DNA from: Porphyra umbilicalis
Taxonomy: Eukaryota; Rhodophyta; Bangiophyceae; Bangiales; Bangiaceae
Reading direction: 5' to 3'
DNA length: 64,000 nucleotides
Assembly (NCBI GenBank): GCA_002049455.2
Contig: KV918926.1
Coordinates: 62,001 to 126,000 of the forward strand
Part shown: positions 41,995-53,696 of the stretch, in pieces
Position numbering within the stretch: the first letter of the stretch is position 1
How the letters are laid out: each line of letters opens with the position of its first letter
Notes under the pieces: model-generated
What the model saw: the letters and a program-made list of their open reading frames with translations, nothing else
Database searches by the model: none
What the model was told of the DNA's origin: nothing
Position numbers and translations under genes: made by a program

Positions 41995-42866
41995 GAGCAC
42001 GTCTATCGGTGCGCCAAAAAGCCATCTCAGATGGCATTTTGGCGATGAGGCATCTCTATCGGATCCTCAAAATGCCATCCGCCATCCCCATCATGGGGAT
42101 GGGGATGGCGATATGAGAGCAAGTCTATCCGTGGGCCATTGTGCTATCGCCATCTGGCCATATTTTTTGGCTATGGCCAAGAGCATCTCTATCAGTCAAT
42201 TCTTGTGCTATATGTGCAAATCCAGCTGCTCACCCCCTTCTGAAGGCCCATACCTCTCGGATGACTCGCAAAGCACCTTCCAGTACAGATGATGGCCTTG
42301 TATGGTTCGAAGTCCGCGCACAGAGGGCCTGTGGTAAGGTAGCCAAAACAATTCCGAACTGGCGCGTTCGAGAGACGCTGTTGCTCGTCGTTCTATTGGT
42401 CCACTTCTTTGGCACAAAGGATGGCTATAGCTATCCTTCTGGCTATCCTGCGCACATTTGGCACGAAGGATAGCAATATGGCACAGGATATGGCAAAATG
42501 ACCTCCCGATAGAGATGCCCTTGGCCATCGGATGGCAAAATGGCACACCGATAGACTTGATCTGATATCGCCATCGCCATCCCCAAAAAAATGGCTTTGG
42601 GGGATGGGGATGGCGATGCGCCAAACGACAGGAACCAATCATATGAGCCGAATCACCCGCGCTCAACAGAATCACCCAGGGTCCTGAACAACCCACCTCT
42701 CCTTCGTGCCTCGTGATCCTGTCGTACTTTTCCGAGAAACTTCGTGACCACAAATCTGGCTTGCCACCAGGCCACACCGATAGAGATGCCGCGTCAGCGC
42801 CATCCCCAAACTGCCCAAAATATGGTACTTTGGCGACGGTGGGATGGCCCACCGATAGACGTGCTC
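41995..42866. mobile_element. Harbinger-type MITE, TSD TTA, carrying a nested MITE
   Basis: The left end GAGCACGTCTATCGGTG is mirrored at the right by CACCGATAGACGTGCTC, and both are flanked by TTA (41992-41994, 42867-42869). A 3 bp target duplication and internal ATGGCNATCC-type repeats fit PIF/Harbinger MITEs. Removing the nested insertion plus its duplication leaves about 423 bp. There is no coding capacity. Confidence 0.8.
42117..42562. mobile_element. Harbinger-type MITE copy a, TSD TGA (nested)
   Basis: The ends are GAGCAAGTCTATCCGTG and ...CACCGATAGACTTGATC, with TGA on both sides (42114-42116, 42563-42565). Length is 446 bp. It has a second inner inverted pair (GAGCATCTCTATCAG at 42182; CCCGATAGAGATGCCC at 42506). 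It is nearly identical to copy b. Confidence 0.85.
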
Positions 42867-42945
42867 TTAGCCACACCCTACAGGTCGCTCGTCCAACGCT
42901 CCTTTCTTCCAGACCAGATCTGCTCTCGCCAGGCGGCGAGAGTAA

Positions 42946-43391
42946 GAGCAAGTCTATCCGTGGGCCATTGTGCTATCGCCATCTGGCCATATTTTTTGGC
43001 TATGGCCAAGAGCATCTCTATCAGTCAATTCTTGTGCTATATATGTAAATCCAGCTGCTCACCCCCTTCTGAAGGCCCATACCTCTCGGATGACTCGCAA
43101 AGCACCTTCCAGTACAGATGATGGCCTCGAATGGTTCGAAGTCCGCGCACAGAGGGCCTGCGGTAAGGTAGCCAAAACAATTCCGAACTGGCGCGTTCGA
43201 GAGACGCTGTTGCTCGTCGTTCTATTGGTCCACGTCTTTGGCACAAAGGATGGCTATAGCTATCCTTCTGGCTATCCTGCGCACATTTGGCACGAAGGAT
43301 AGCAATATGGCACAGGATATGGCAAAATGACCTCCCGATAGAGATGCCCTTGGCCATCGGATGGCAAAATGGCACACCGATAGACTTGATC
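42946..43391. mobile_element. Harbinger-type MITE copy b, TSD TAA
   Basis: It has the same 446 bp length and ends as copy a, without a single indel and with only about six to ten substitutions by eye. It is flanked by TAA (42943-42945, 43392-43394). The different target duplication shows that it is an independent insertion rather than a segmental copy of a. Confidence 0.85.
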
Positions 43392-43394
43392 TAA

Positions 43395-44410
43395 GGGGGG
43401 GGGTTGGTGGCGAGGCAGACGTTTCGCTTGACCTCTCCGGTGGCACCTAGAGGCGGGTAACACACAGGGCCAAGGGCAGGGCGCCCGCCCGCTCGACGGC
43501 TTCCACTGTCGAGGTGTGTTGTCTCCCGTACGAAAGGTATGTCCCACTCTCCCGTGACGCTCACCGAACGGGCGATCCTCGTCGCTGCACGGCGTCGCCG
43601 CTTGGCGGACACTGCCGCGGCGACCTTAGCATGGTGCTGCAAAAGTCCACCGGGGGTGCACCCCGCACATTCGGTCCCCTGGTCGGCAAAGCGAGAAAGT
43701 CCAGGAAGCTCTGGTCTTTCCTCAGAGTGGCGGGGTGCTCTCGCCGTGCTTATCCATATGTACTCGCTGGGGCGGTGTCCGTAGTACCAGTCACCTCCCT
43801 AGACCCACGTCCCACGCTATTCACATGCGCCCTGCCCTCATCCCGCGTACGCGTGTGTCTTGTCCTCACGACAGGTCCGTTCGTTCGTGCCGTCGCAAGA
43901 CAATTAATTCGCCGTGGGCATGTGGGGGCGTGATTATCCCGCGAGAGAGTTCCCAAGTCCTACGACTCGTCCTCGTCGGGTTGCTTCATTCACCGGTGTG
44001 GCACGTGGTAGCTAACGGCCGTGCCGCCGAGCCTCTCGTGCCGCAGCCCTTACATTGACCGTCGTGTCAGGACCGACCTCGTACGAGGGGTGGTGGCGAG
44101 GGGGTCGAACCTCACAACGTCTGTCTGGCGCCTCTCGCCGTCGTACCCCTTGCCTTCCACCCCCGCACGCCGTCGGGAACCAAGAACGGGCCCTCGCTTG
44201 GACCGGGGCAGCTCAAAAGGGGCTGTCTAGCCTTCCGGCTGTCCCACACTCAACCTCACCGAGTGGCGCAAGCAGCCAACGACAGGAATTTCCAACCCCT
44301 CCCGTTGCTACCGACGAGCCTCCAAAACCGCCACCCTCCCAGTCGCGTTTGTCATCGGCCGTTGCGCAACCCTCGGGGTGCGCCCCAACGAACCCGTACC
44401 GCCCGCCACC
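43395..44410. other. interval 5' of the secreted-protein gene
   Basis: No domain is recognisable in any frame. The sequence is less biased than the surrounding repeats and is not seen elsewhere in the window, so it may be unique host DNA containing the upstream regulatory region of the gene at 44411. Confidence 0.4.
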
Positions 44411-45524
44411 ATGGCCTCTCACCGCGCGGCGGTGTCGCTCGTCGCCGCCGCCGTTGCCATTGTCGTTGTTGCCTCAGTGCCCGCGGCGCGGGCCGTGCCC
44501 ACCGCCGCCACGGGCGTGCCCATCGACGCCAACACCATAGTCGCCGGCGCGGGTGCCGTCGAGCGAGCGGCGCTGTCCTTCCCCGTCGCCAACAGTGGCG
44601 ATGGCGGCGCCCGCTGGACCGCTGCACAAGTGCCTGAGGCGGCGCGTGTCGGCGATCTTGCGGGCGGTGGCGGCTTTGGCGCCACCTTGCACGGCGCCGT
44701 CCACTTTACCGCGACGGAAACCGCGTCCCTTCCTGGCGCGCGGCTGACGGGCGCAAGCGCAGCCATTGCGACGATCACGGCCTCGACGTTGCGCGAGTGG
44801 AACATTGCCGTCGTTGTGGGCCTCGCGCGAGCAATAGTGAACGGCACGCAGCTGAGTGATCGGTTCCACAGTGCGTGTGCGGGACTGTCTTGGGGAGGGG
44901 GCCGAGAACGTGATTGGCGAGTATGAGCGTGAATCTTCGCTCAACGGGTCCACCAGACGGATGGATAGGATGGACGCTTGTCACTCACTCCTGTGGTGGT
45001 TTGAGAGTAATGGCTATCCACCACTTCTGCGCCACCGGGCGCACGAGAGCTGCATTCCGTTGTTGCCGCGCATCCTACCGGCCTCTTTTTCCTTCGGGGA
45101 TCCCGCGTGTGCTGTGATATGCTCGCTCGCGGCTGTCAGTATTGTGCATCTGAAGCAGCTGCTAACTAACACACTTTGATTCCCTTCCGCCCGAACACCC
45201 CTGGTCGGGCTCTGACTCCTACCACTCGTCTGTTTCCTATACAATCCCACTCTGTCCTTTCACGCTCCCACTTCCCCGCTCCTCCCTCCAGTCTTCGTCA
45301 TGAAGCAGTCCCTTTTCAAGACGGCCACCAAAGACTTGTCGGGTGTTGTCTACGCATCGACGTGGAACGTGAACGGCACGATCATGGTCGTCTACGTCTT
45401 CCGCTCGGGCGTCCTTCTTCATCGGGCGAGGCCCGTCATTGAAGACCTTGGCATCTGGGGGGATCGCACCAAGACGGACCGCAGCAATTCGCCGTTGGTC
45501 AGCGTCACGTTTGAGGCCCCGTAA
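44411..45524 (+). CDS. two-exon secreted or membrane-anchored protein, unknown function
   Basis: The ATG at 44411 has a full Kozak context (GCCACCATGG). The product begins with a classical signal peptide: MASHR, a hydrophobic core (VSLVAAAVAIVVVASV), then a small-residue cleavage site (PAARA). Exon 1 is 44411-44870, the intron 44871-45291 (GTGCGT...CCTCCCTCCAG, with a long pyrimidine tract), and exon 2 is 45292-45524. Phases agree (1 and 2 nt), and the join gives a 230-residue protein ending at a TAA. Exon 1 after the signal is Ala/Gly-rich but has real sequence complexity (LREWNIAVVVGLARAIVNGT). Exon 2 reads KTATKDLSGVVYASTWNVNG, then YVFRSGVLLHRARPVIEDLG. I recognise no family. The intron is inferred from signals only; an alternative donor at 44922 is out of phase. 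Confidence 0.5.
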
Positions 45525-47966
45525 GCCCCGCAACGACGGGGCGCGTGGGGTCTCAGTTCGTGGCAGGGGGCATGGGGAGGACAAGGGGGAGTGGCGAAGA
45601 GGAGGACCAAGGACTGTTAGATGACCGCGCGGGCAGCAACGGCCCGCGCGCTGTCTCTGAAGCACCCTGCGATATGCCCTGCGGTGTTCGTTTGTAGTTT
45701 GAAAATCGCCACGACAGCAACAGCTGCCAGTGGCACCGCTTGTCAATGTATCTCGCACGCTCCTCGCCTTCAACATTCGCGGTGGTTGGCACGTCCGTCA
45801 AAGCCTGTACCACCTCCCTTTACCCCCCCGCCACCCTCGTCCGCGTTCTCTCCCAGAGGTCCCTCATCTCAACCACAGCAGCCAACTCCGTGACGTGCCC
45901 GAGATCAAGTGAGATGATGGCAGCCTACATTAAAGAAAGCGCGAAGCGCAACGAACAGCCTCGCAGCACGCACCCCCACAACGCCTGGGCAAGGCAAGCG
46001 CCACGGAGAAACAACAAGCGCTCGACACGCCGGGACCGCGGACGCCCGACCGCCCGCCGTCCGACGCGGCTGGTGCCGTGCCCCGCGCCGCCGCCGCCGC
46101 AGTGCAGCGGTGCCGGCGGCCGCCACGGTGGCAGTGACGGCGGCAGCGACGGCGGCGCTGCAGCGCCACTCGCGGTGCGGGGGGGGGGGGGGATTGAGGG
46201 GCGGGGGGGTAGGGGGTACGGATTGCACCGCCCCCACAGACGGCAACGCGACGCCCGAGGGCGAGGGGCCGCAGCGCGCCGCGCCACCGGACGACGCGCG
46301 CGGCGCCACCGCCGCGCACGTTGCCGCAGGTGCGCTGTGCGTGTCCGACTCCGCCCCCTCCTGTGGCGCGGCCGTGGCCGCCCAGCTACACACGGGGGGG
46401 ACACGCTGCGCGCTGCGTCGGCGGCGGCGTCGGCGGCGGCACCCCCAGCCGCGCCGTCGCCGGCTAGTGACCACCCATCGGCGGCCGCGGCGGCGGCGGC
46501 GCCCGCCACCGGCGGCAGGTCACGCGCGCCGTCGTCCGCGCGCCCGTGCCAGACGACGCGCCGCCGCCACGGGCAGATGCGCCGCTGCCGCCACGCGTAA
46601 GGGCTGGGGGGCGCCCCCCCCTCCCCGACCCCCCCTCCCAGTGACCGCCTACCGCGGCGCCGCACGCCGCCCTGTAATTGGCGCCGCCGACGCTGGCGGG
46701 CGAGCGCCGCGCGCCAGTCGTCGACACCAGCCACAGCGGTGGGCGTGGCCGACGGCGGCCGCGTCGCCGCCGCCCGCCCCGCGCACCCGGTCCGCGTGCC
46801 ACCCGACGCCGACCCGAGCGTGCGACGGCGACCGCAGCGGCCATCCCCCCGACCGTGACCTCACCGTCCCCGCCCACGATGGTCACATCACCGCGGCTCC
46901 GTCGACCCTCAGAGCCGCCACCGCCGCGGCGGCCGACGCGGCGAGACGCACCGCCACCGCTCACCGCAGCTGCAGGGCGGGGGGGGGGGGGGGGGGAGGG
47001 TGCACCGCCGGCGGCAATGCCGACGCCACCCCCGTCGCCGGCGTGGGTGGAGGCGGCAGAGGCGCCGCCGCTCGCGACTCTTGAGTCATCGACGGCCGGT
47101 GGCGGTGGTGGTGGGAGGGGGGCGGGGGGCGGCGTCGGAGGTGGGGGCGGGGGGGGGGGGGGCGGCCGCGCCGCCGCGGCGGGCGCCCGCCCGGGCGTGG
47201 CGGGCGGTCCCGCCGGCGCCCCCGCCACAAGGGTGAAAAACAAAGCGCTGCGGCATCCACCGCCGACGCGAACTTTCGTACGGGTCCGAAAGTAAACACA
47301 CACACGCAGGTGCACACACAATTTTGGCCATGCCTGCGGCGCGCACGCGGGCCAGAACGCCCTGAGGACGCCCTCCAGTTTCCAACTTTGCTGCTGGTCC
47401 GACAAACCCAACCACCTTTGCTGCCAAAACAATGCGATCATGCCCACAGCCAGGCCCGCGTCGAAGCCCTCGACCAAATGATCTGGCCATCGTGGCACTT
47501 TTCATAATGGGAGCACCCAATGTAAGCGACACGTTTGTGATGATCTCTCGTCCGTCATACCAATGAAGACGCAAACCACTTCATGCTCACCGGCCCCACG
47601 GCCCGCTCCACAAACAAACTGCATACGGACTCTGCAGACTCCATATGAAAGCATTCTACGACAAAACAAACGACGAGGAACGCTCGAGAGACGCCTACGA
47701 CCCGGACAAAGACGGCTAGGCCTCGCAACCGAGATTCGTGCACGATCGCGGGGCGTTCGTTGACGTGGCATGGCTTCTGGGACCCTTCCGGGCAACGTTG
47801 CGCAAGTGACCGTTCCCACAACCAATAGGATCACGTTTTCGGCTCGATTTGAAAATCTGGTGGCCGGCAGATTGAAATGCAACACACATTTTCACGCGTG
47901 CGCACACATTTTAGTTTTGGCCATCCTGATAAGTACAGCCTTGTAACCTCGGCTGGATTGAAGGCG
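45525..47966. other. GC-rich low-complexity interval
   Basis: Between about 46050 and 47250 all six frames are largely open and give Ala/Arg/Gly/Pro runs, with several G12-G16 runs (46183-46193, 46979-46996, 47149-47162). A GCCCCG-loop-CGGGGC hairpin lies just after the gene end at 45525. No gene is supported. Confidence 0.5.
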
Positions 47967-48294
47967 GTACAGTCATTATTCGGTTATATCCATCGCCATT
48001 TGTTTACAGTTGCGGACAGTACTTAGGTTCTTCTGGCTCGACTTGCGATCGGCTGCCATGAGTTCATTTCAATACTACTGGGAAGAAAGAGAAGTACGAA
48101 AGAGAGCATTTACGGTGCTCTCGGACGAGATAAAATCCAAATTTACTTGCCTTCGCAGAACCTGATCATGCAAGAGTGTGCCGCGTACCGACCCACCATG
48201 CCCCATCACTCTTTATCGTCCGCACCAGCCAAAACCACGTCAACCTTCACATCGATGGCCTCAACATTGGTCTCAGCCACCACCCAGCAACGCA

Positions 48295-48525
48295 TCACCT
48301 GCGCATGGTCTTCACCGCTACGCTCTCGAACTCGCACTGCAGCGTCGTGTTGGCCATCATGGCTACCAGAGAAGACACGTCCAAGTTTTCGTTGTCAGCA
48401 ACAGGCTGAGCGTCATCAGGCTGGCGTCTGAGCTCAGTGTTGGCCCTGTTGGGCAGGCTGTACGCCTTCAGGCAGACGTGCGGGCAATCTGCGCGGGCAA
48501 CATTGCGTTCCATTCCTACAGGATG
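48295..48525 (-). pseudogene. coding fragment shared with the 13.2 kb element
   Basis: The minus strand reads MMANTTLQCEFESV, then VVAETNVEAIDVKVDVVLAG, aligned to MMANTTLQREFENV, then LAETDVEADDEVVDVILAVM at 13457-13639. Conservation at the residue level in two copies suggests it was once coding, probably an exon of the family X protein. It has no start or stop of its own here, and the family is unrecognised. Confidence 0.4.
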
Positions 48526-48999
48526 AGCGCGCCTCGACCCTGCCCACACATGCCCGCAGAGCCCTGCCCCACCACGCCTGCCGCGCATGCTGCACCCACC
48601 GGCAGCCGCTCCCGGCCACTAGCTACAGCGGCGGGCTGGCCTTTAGCCCGCGAGTTCTCGCCCATGGCGGATGCATTTCCCCTTGACTCACGATAGTAGC
48701 TTGATATGTAAAAGTCATCGTGGCCGCTCTTTACCAAGTCAATGGTACCATCGGCCCCCTCGCACTTTGTTCCAAACATGCAGAGACACAGCGCTGTAAC
48801 TTGACAACGGCCATATCGTAAGGACTATCGATGGAACAGACGAGGGCGGTGACAAAGGCAGGAAAACATGTAACCTTATTACGTAGTGAACGGGACCGAG
48901 CCTACGCAGAAACCACAAGAAAAGGGCAAACAAGCAACGCCATGCAAAGTAAAGAAAACGTCCAAGAGAGAACAAGACATGCATCACTCTTGACTAGTC

Positions 49000-51900
49000 C
49001 TAGGTGTCTCCATGGCTGTCACGTGCTCCTCCTCGCTGGAGCTCGAGAAGTCCTCGCTGGATGACAACTCTCACCTCATCGGCAGGCGCCCCTGCGTCCG
49101 TGCCCACGCCTCTGTCAACGTCCACCCCCTCATTCGAGCTCACACCCGAGGCAACGCCGTCGACGAAACGAGGCCCCTCATCATCGGCCATGTCCCCACC
49201 ATCGCCGGCATCTTCCCCACCGACGCTTGCCCCAATGCCAATCATGTCTTGGCGGTCGTCATCTCCGTCATTATGTCGCACTTGAAGTGCGACACGTAGA
49301 GCCGCTTGTACAGAGGCTTGGCCAAAGACAACCCGTGCGGCATCGTTGCCAAGACCGCCTTGATCCCCGGCGACACCACCGCCTTGGCCAGCAGCGGCGA
49401 CGGCAACTTGACCACCTGCAACACCACTGCCCTGGCGGGCGGCGGCGGCGCCAACATGACCCGCCGCGCCGGCACCGCCGTCGCCCGCAGCCATGCGCTG
49501 GGAATCGCTTGCAAGCGCAACAGCAGCAGCGAGTCCTGCAGCGACACCGGCCTGTTGGCATGCGGCTACAGCGGCGGCGTGCCCGGCGCTACGAGCGGCA
49601 TCTTGGAGGGACGCATCAACGGCGGCTTGAACCGCTGCGTGCACGGGGCGTTGAGCTTCAGCGCACGCGGCAGAGCTGCCAGCAGCCGTCTCGACCGCGC
49701 GGCGGGCACCGATGGCGCCGACTTGAACAGCGGCTTCACCAGCGGCCATAAATGCGCGCTCGACTGCTGCTTGTCCGACGGCATGGCCAACTGCAAGACC
49801 CACAGAGTAACCAATGGGTGCAATGGCGGCTAGAACAGCCTCCTCAACAACCGTTGCCGCAGCTCCAACGACAGCATCGGCGACCATATCTTGCACAGCT
49901 TTGAGGGCGCCGCGACCCACTTCAGGAGCTCCAGCTTGTCCAGCCGCCGAGTCATTGGCGTTATCTGCAGCGGCAGCACCTCCTGCTACAACGCCAACAC
50001 CTTCGGCCGCTCCGTTGGCGGCGGCGGCGCCGTCGTCATTGTTTGTATGCGTTGCGTCGTTGGCAGCTCCATCAGGCACGACAGCAGCGGCGGCGTCAGC
50101 TTCTTGTTGTCGGCCGTGAGTGCAGGTGCAGCTACGGCGGTCGCAGTACGACTGGACGTGCTCATGGAAGATGGCGCACATACGCCGATGGTTTGTTACT
50201 TTGCCCAGCGACTTGCTCATCTTGACGCGCAGGTTGATCATTGCGCCCAGGAGTCGCATTTGCACGATGAAGTGATCTTGACGTAGATGCACCAAGTGCG
50301 TCTTGAAGGCCTTGTTGAGTGAGTGCCGACTTTCGGCGCATGCGGTCCGATGCCGCACCGACCGCGACGGGTAGGCGTCGGCGTCAAACACCGGGGAGCA
50401 CTTGTGCTGCTTCTTCTGGTGGTGCGCCCGATCCACACTGCATGCCGCATCCGACCGGTTGACAAGCCATGGCACGCGCCGCGACGCATTGCGGGCCAGT
50501 TGACACGCTGTATCAAAGTAGATGACCGACGGTAGAAGGGTGAAGCGCTGGGCGATCGATGCCAGCACGTGCGCCGGGCTCTCAGCGCGGTCGAGGAAAT
50601 CGTATCCAATGAGCAAGCCGCAGGGACAAAAGAAGGTCTCGATACCCGGCATGAACGTCTCCGAGTGGAGGAAGCTGTGGCGGCAATCGTCCGCGCCGAG
50701 CTCCTTGCTCAAAACCGCCTGCAGTCTCTCCCGGTCGGCGCTGGCCTTGGCCGCTCGCGCCGCGTTGACGGCGTCCGCCTTGCCGTCGGTGATGAACGGG
50801 CGGACAGGCACCAAGTCGGGCCACACGTGGCCGCTGCGCACCTCCATGGCTTGTGCGACGGCGCGGGCGCGAGAGTGCACGCTGGGCGCCAGCAACGGAT
50901 TGGACGGCACGATGTCGGGGCGAGAGGCGAGCCACGCCTTGTACTTGTCGGGTGACGTCACCTTCCACTGCGCCTCAAACGCCTTGGCGCCGTCGGACGC
51001 TTGCCACCACCAGAGAGTCTCCCAGTAGGCGTCGACGCCGCACGTGAAGAGCAGCAGCTCCCCTATCGCCCGGGTCGTCAGCGGGTTGACCTCATCGGCC
51101 TCTCCAATCAGCCGGAGAAAAGGCCACACGACCCCTACGGACTTGACGGCCTTGGCGTTGGGGCGCCACTCCGGGACCGGCTTGCCAAGCACAAGCTGCT
51201 TGGCGAGCCGCTGGATGCGCTTCTTGTGCAGGCCGGCAAAGGCGCCGAGCACCGGCTCCGCGACAAAGGTCGTCAAGAAGCGCCGCACGACGCGCCACTG
51301 ATATGCCAGCCACCCCTTGTCGGCCATGCCGCCGAACGCGTCGGTCACCTGCCGGCTGAGACAGACCTTGGGGCCGACGGGGGCGGCGGCGCCTGCAGCA
51401 GCACCACCAGGTACCGCAGCCGCACCACCTTGGACACCGTCAGCGACACCTTCTGCTGCAGCGTTGGACATCGGCACGTCGCCGCCACCAGGGTTGAAAC
51501 CACCGGCATGAGCGCCGACAGCCGGCACAACATTGGCACCTTGATCTGTGCCTGCCGCCTCGGCGTTGTCGTCTGCACCCGCCGCGGCCCCTGCCACCAC
51601 CGGCAACTCGTGCGCCTGCTCGTTGGTGTAGAAAGAACAGAAGAGGAAGGCTGCAGCGCACATGACGGCGCGCGGGGAGCTGTGCTGCTCCTTAACCGTG
51701 TGCGCCACTGAAACTGAGAGCAGCTCCTCCCCCAGTCTCGACAACGTGGCGTGCTCATCTTTGGTGAGCCACACCACAGCACCGCGGTCTGCCGACAAGC
51801 GCTTGCGCACAGCCCCCCGGATGGCAGCAACCGGCACACACGACCCGTGGTTGGTGTCCATTGGAACAACACGAACGTCCTCCGTCACGCGGATGAGCGG

Positions 51901-52150
51901 CTGCGACTGATTGCGAAGGATAGAGAGCACCTCCCCGTCAGCAACGATGGCGACATACGGCCGGTCGCCGAGCACCTTGCACTTGTCGCAGCGGAAGAGG
52001 ACTGCCGGCACGAGGAGGGTACGCGCGTACCGATGAGCCGCCGCGATGAGCGTCTGGCGGGCCAAGCCAGAGGGTGCTCCGGAGAGCGAGTCGGTGGCCT
52101 CCAAAAGAAAACAGAGAACCGAGGCGGCCGACGAGAGCGTACTGTGCCGG
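49000..52150 (-). CDS. KDZ/HMGXB3-like transposase, catalytic part
   Basis: This continues the N-terminal frame after a shift near 52146 and ends at TAG 49000-49002. Counting from the upstream Met at 52383, a C586-x-C588 element (FFCPCGLLIGYDFLDRAES) precedes the nuclease core. The conserved boxes of the KDZ (Kyakuja-Dileera-Zisupton) group and related HMGXB3 proteins follow: D624 in VIYFDTACQLARN, D651 in CSVDRAHHQKKQHKC, and E684 in TACAESRHSLNKAF. These acidic residues are the likely catalytic triad. After about residue 740 the protein becomes Ala-rich with heptad-like spacing and an acidic stretch. KDZ transposases are usually over 800 residues, consistent with a joined length near 1,560. 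The core is uninterrupted, so function is possible if the frame break is an error or a splice. Confidence 0.72.
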
Positions 52151-53696
52151 TGAGGACCACCTGCGACATGACGTCCATGAACGTGCGCGTGAAGACCGTC
52201 TTGGACGTCGACGCGAAGAGCGCCTCGTGCGCCTTGTCGTACGGGACCTCCTTGCCGCACGAGCAGACCCACTGACGCAGAGCGACGGAGATCCGGCCGC
52301 GGAGCGTGTGCAAGACCGCGCCGGTGTTCTTGACGCCCACACCATTGTACGCGGCACCGCAGGCGAAGCAATGCACCTCGCAAAGCACCTCGGGTTGGAA
52401 CGACGGGCTGCCGCCAGACCGACCGGCCGCCGCCAGCGTGTCAAACAGCAAACAGTCATCCACCTCCCCCTCACACGGGAGCAAGTTTGCGGAGTTGCGC
52501 CATCGCGTTTCGTCGGAGAAGGCCGCGTCGGCGGCCCCTTGCTGACTGGGCGACAGGGGCGCCATTGACGCCGCTCTGGCGGGTAGGAGCACGTCATGGA
52601 GCCCGTCAGGTAGCGCGTTGCCCCCCATCCCATCGGCCAATGTCGCGGCGACGCGCAGCTCGGTGCTCCATCTGGAAGCAGCAGACGCGTGCGGGCACCA
52701 CCAATGGTGCTTGGCGCAGCTCACCTGCGTGCAGGCGGCGCGCAGCTGCGTCCGCTTGTTGCTTCTGCTCTTCTTGCCGAGCCGCCGCCGCACCGTCACG
52801 GCCGCCCATGCCCCCTGGTCCAGTACGGCAAAGACGGCCATCTTGGTCGCCGTCTTGGTCGCCAAGTAGACCGCGCACTCGTTCGACGGCTCCACAGCGG
52901 CGTTGTTGAGCACCGGGTATGCGTCTATCAGCCCCAAGTCGTCGGCTACTCCAACCGCGAGCGCAAGCTCGTCGAATGATGCCTTCAGCGCCCGAGCGTG
53001 GCTGCACGTGGAGGAGGTGCCTACGAACGACCGCACCTCGATCGACTCGGCGCCGCCGTGGCCTCCGCAGGTGCAGAGGTAGATCACGGCGCCATGCACA
53101 CTAGTGCACCATGTCACGTAGGCCCGCTCCCCTTCCGAAAAAGCGACCGCCGCACCCCCGGCGACACACGCAACGCGGAGCAGCATGCCCCCGTCCAGCA
53201 TCGTCCTCGTCTCGCCGGTCCATACCGCTGCGAGCTCCCGCACCATGCGGTCCTTGTACAAGTCGATAAGGCCGAGGACGCGAGCGCTCATGTCACGCGT
53301 GTCCGCGTCCGACCCGGCTGACGACGTCCCGTCATGGGCCGTGCCGAAAGCGTCAAACGGAGCGGCAGGGGGAGGCGGAGAGCTCGACGACCCGTCCGCC
53401 GCGGCACGAGTGCCGGGTACTCGGCGGCGAGCCACTGCCGGAGCGCCCGCCGCAGGGAGGTTGGGGCGTGGGCGCACACGCCGGTGACGCTCCCTTGAGG
53501 GTCGAGAGGCCCTCTCTGGCGGCAGCGGCACCTCCAGCAGGGCGGCTTGTAGGCCGGGCGGCACGATGTATGGGGCGGCCAGGGCGACGCGACGCAAAGC
53601 CAAATGGGGTACATGTGGGTCCCCGCCGGCCACGGGCGGTGCTCCTCCGCCAAAGGGACTTGCGGCGTCATCCCCACCCCCGTCCATAGCGCTCAA
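52140..53696 (-). CDS. KDZ-like transposase, N-terminal part with SWIM zinc finger
   Basis: It starts at the ATG 53694-53696 (MSAMDGGGDDAASPF) after a GC-rich leader and a Pro/Ser linker. A SWIM-type zinc finger C-x-C...C-x-H is present at residues 208-210 (LCTCGG) and 231-233 (TCSHARAL). Two further metal-binding candidates are SCAKHHWWCPHA (about 327-338) and C439/C443/C446 with C478/C480 (CEVHCFACG, then VCSCGKEV). After FMDVMSQVVLTG (about residue 517) the coding sense passes to the other frame, while this frame runs on as a shadow to 51885. SWIM and Cys-cluster domains upstream of a KDZ core are known in this superfamily and probably bind the element's DNA. Confidence 0.65.

Noticed and set aside
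46050-47250. Long frames (324 and 344 codons) on both strands
   Set aside because: All six frames are open because of extreme GC content; no motif, start context or splice signal favours any one.
13170-48525. CRISPR or other spaced direct repeats
   Set aside because: Repeats are long, inverted or tandem without regular short spacers, and the DNA is clearly eukaryotic.
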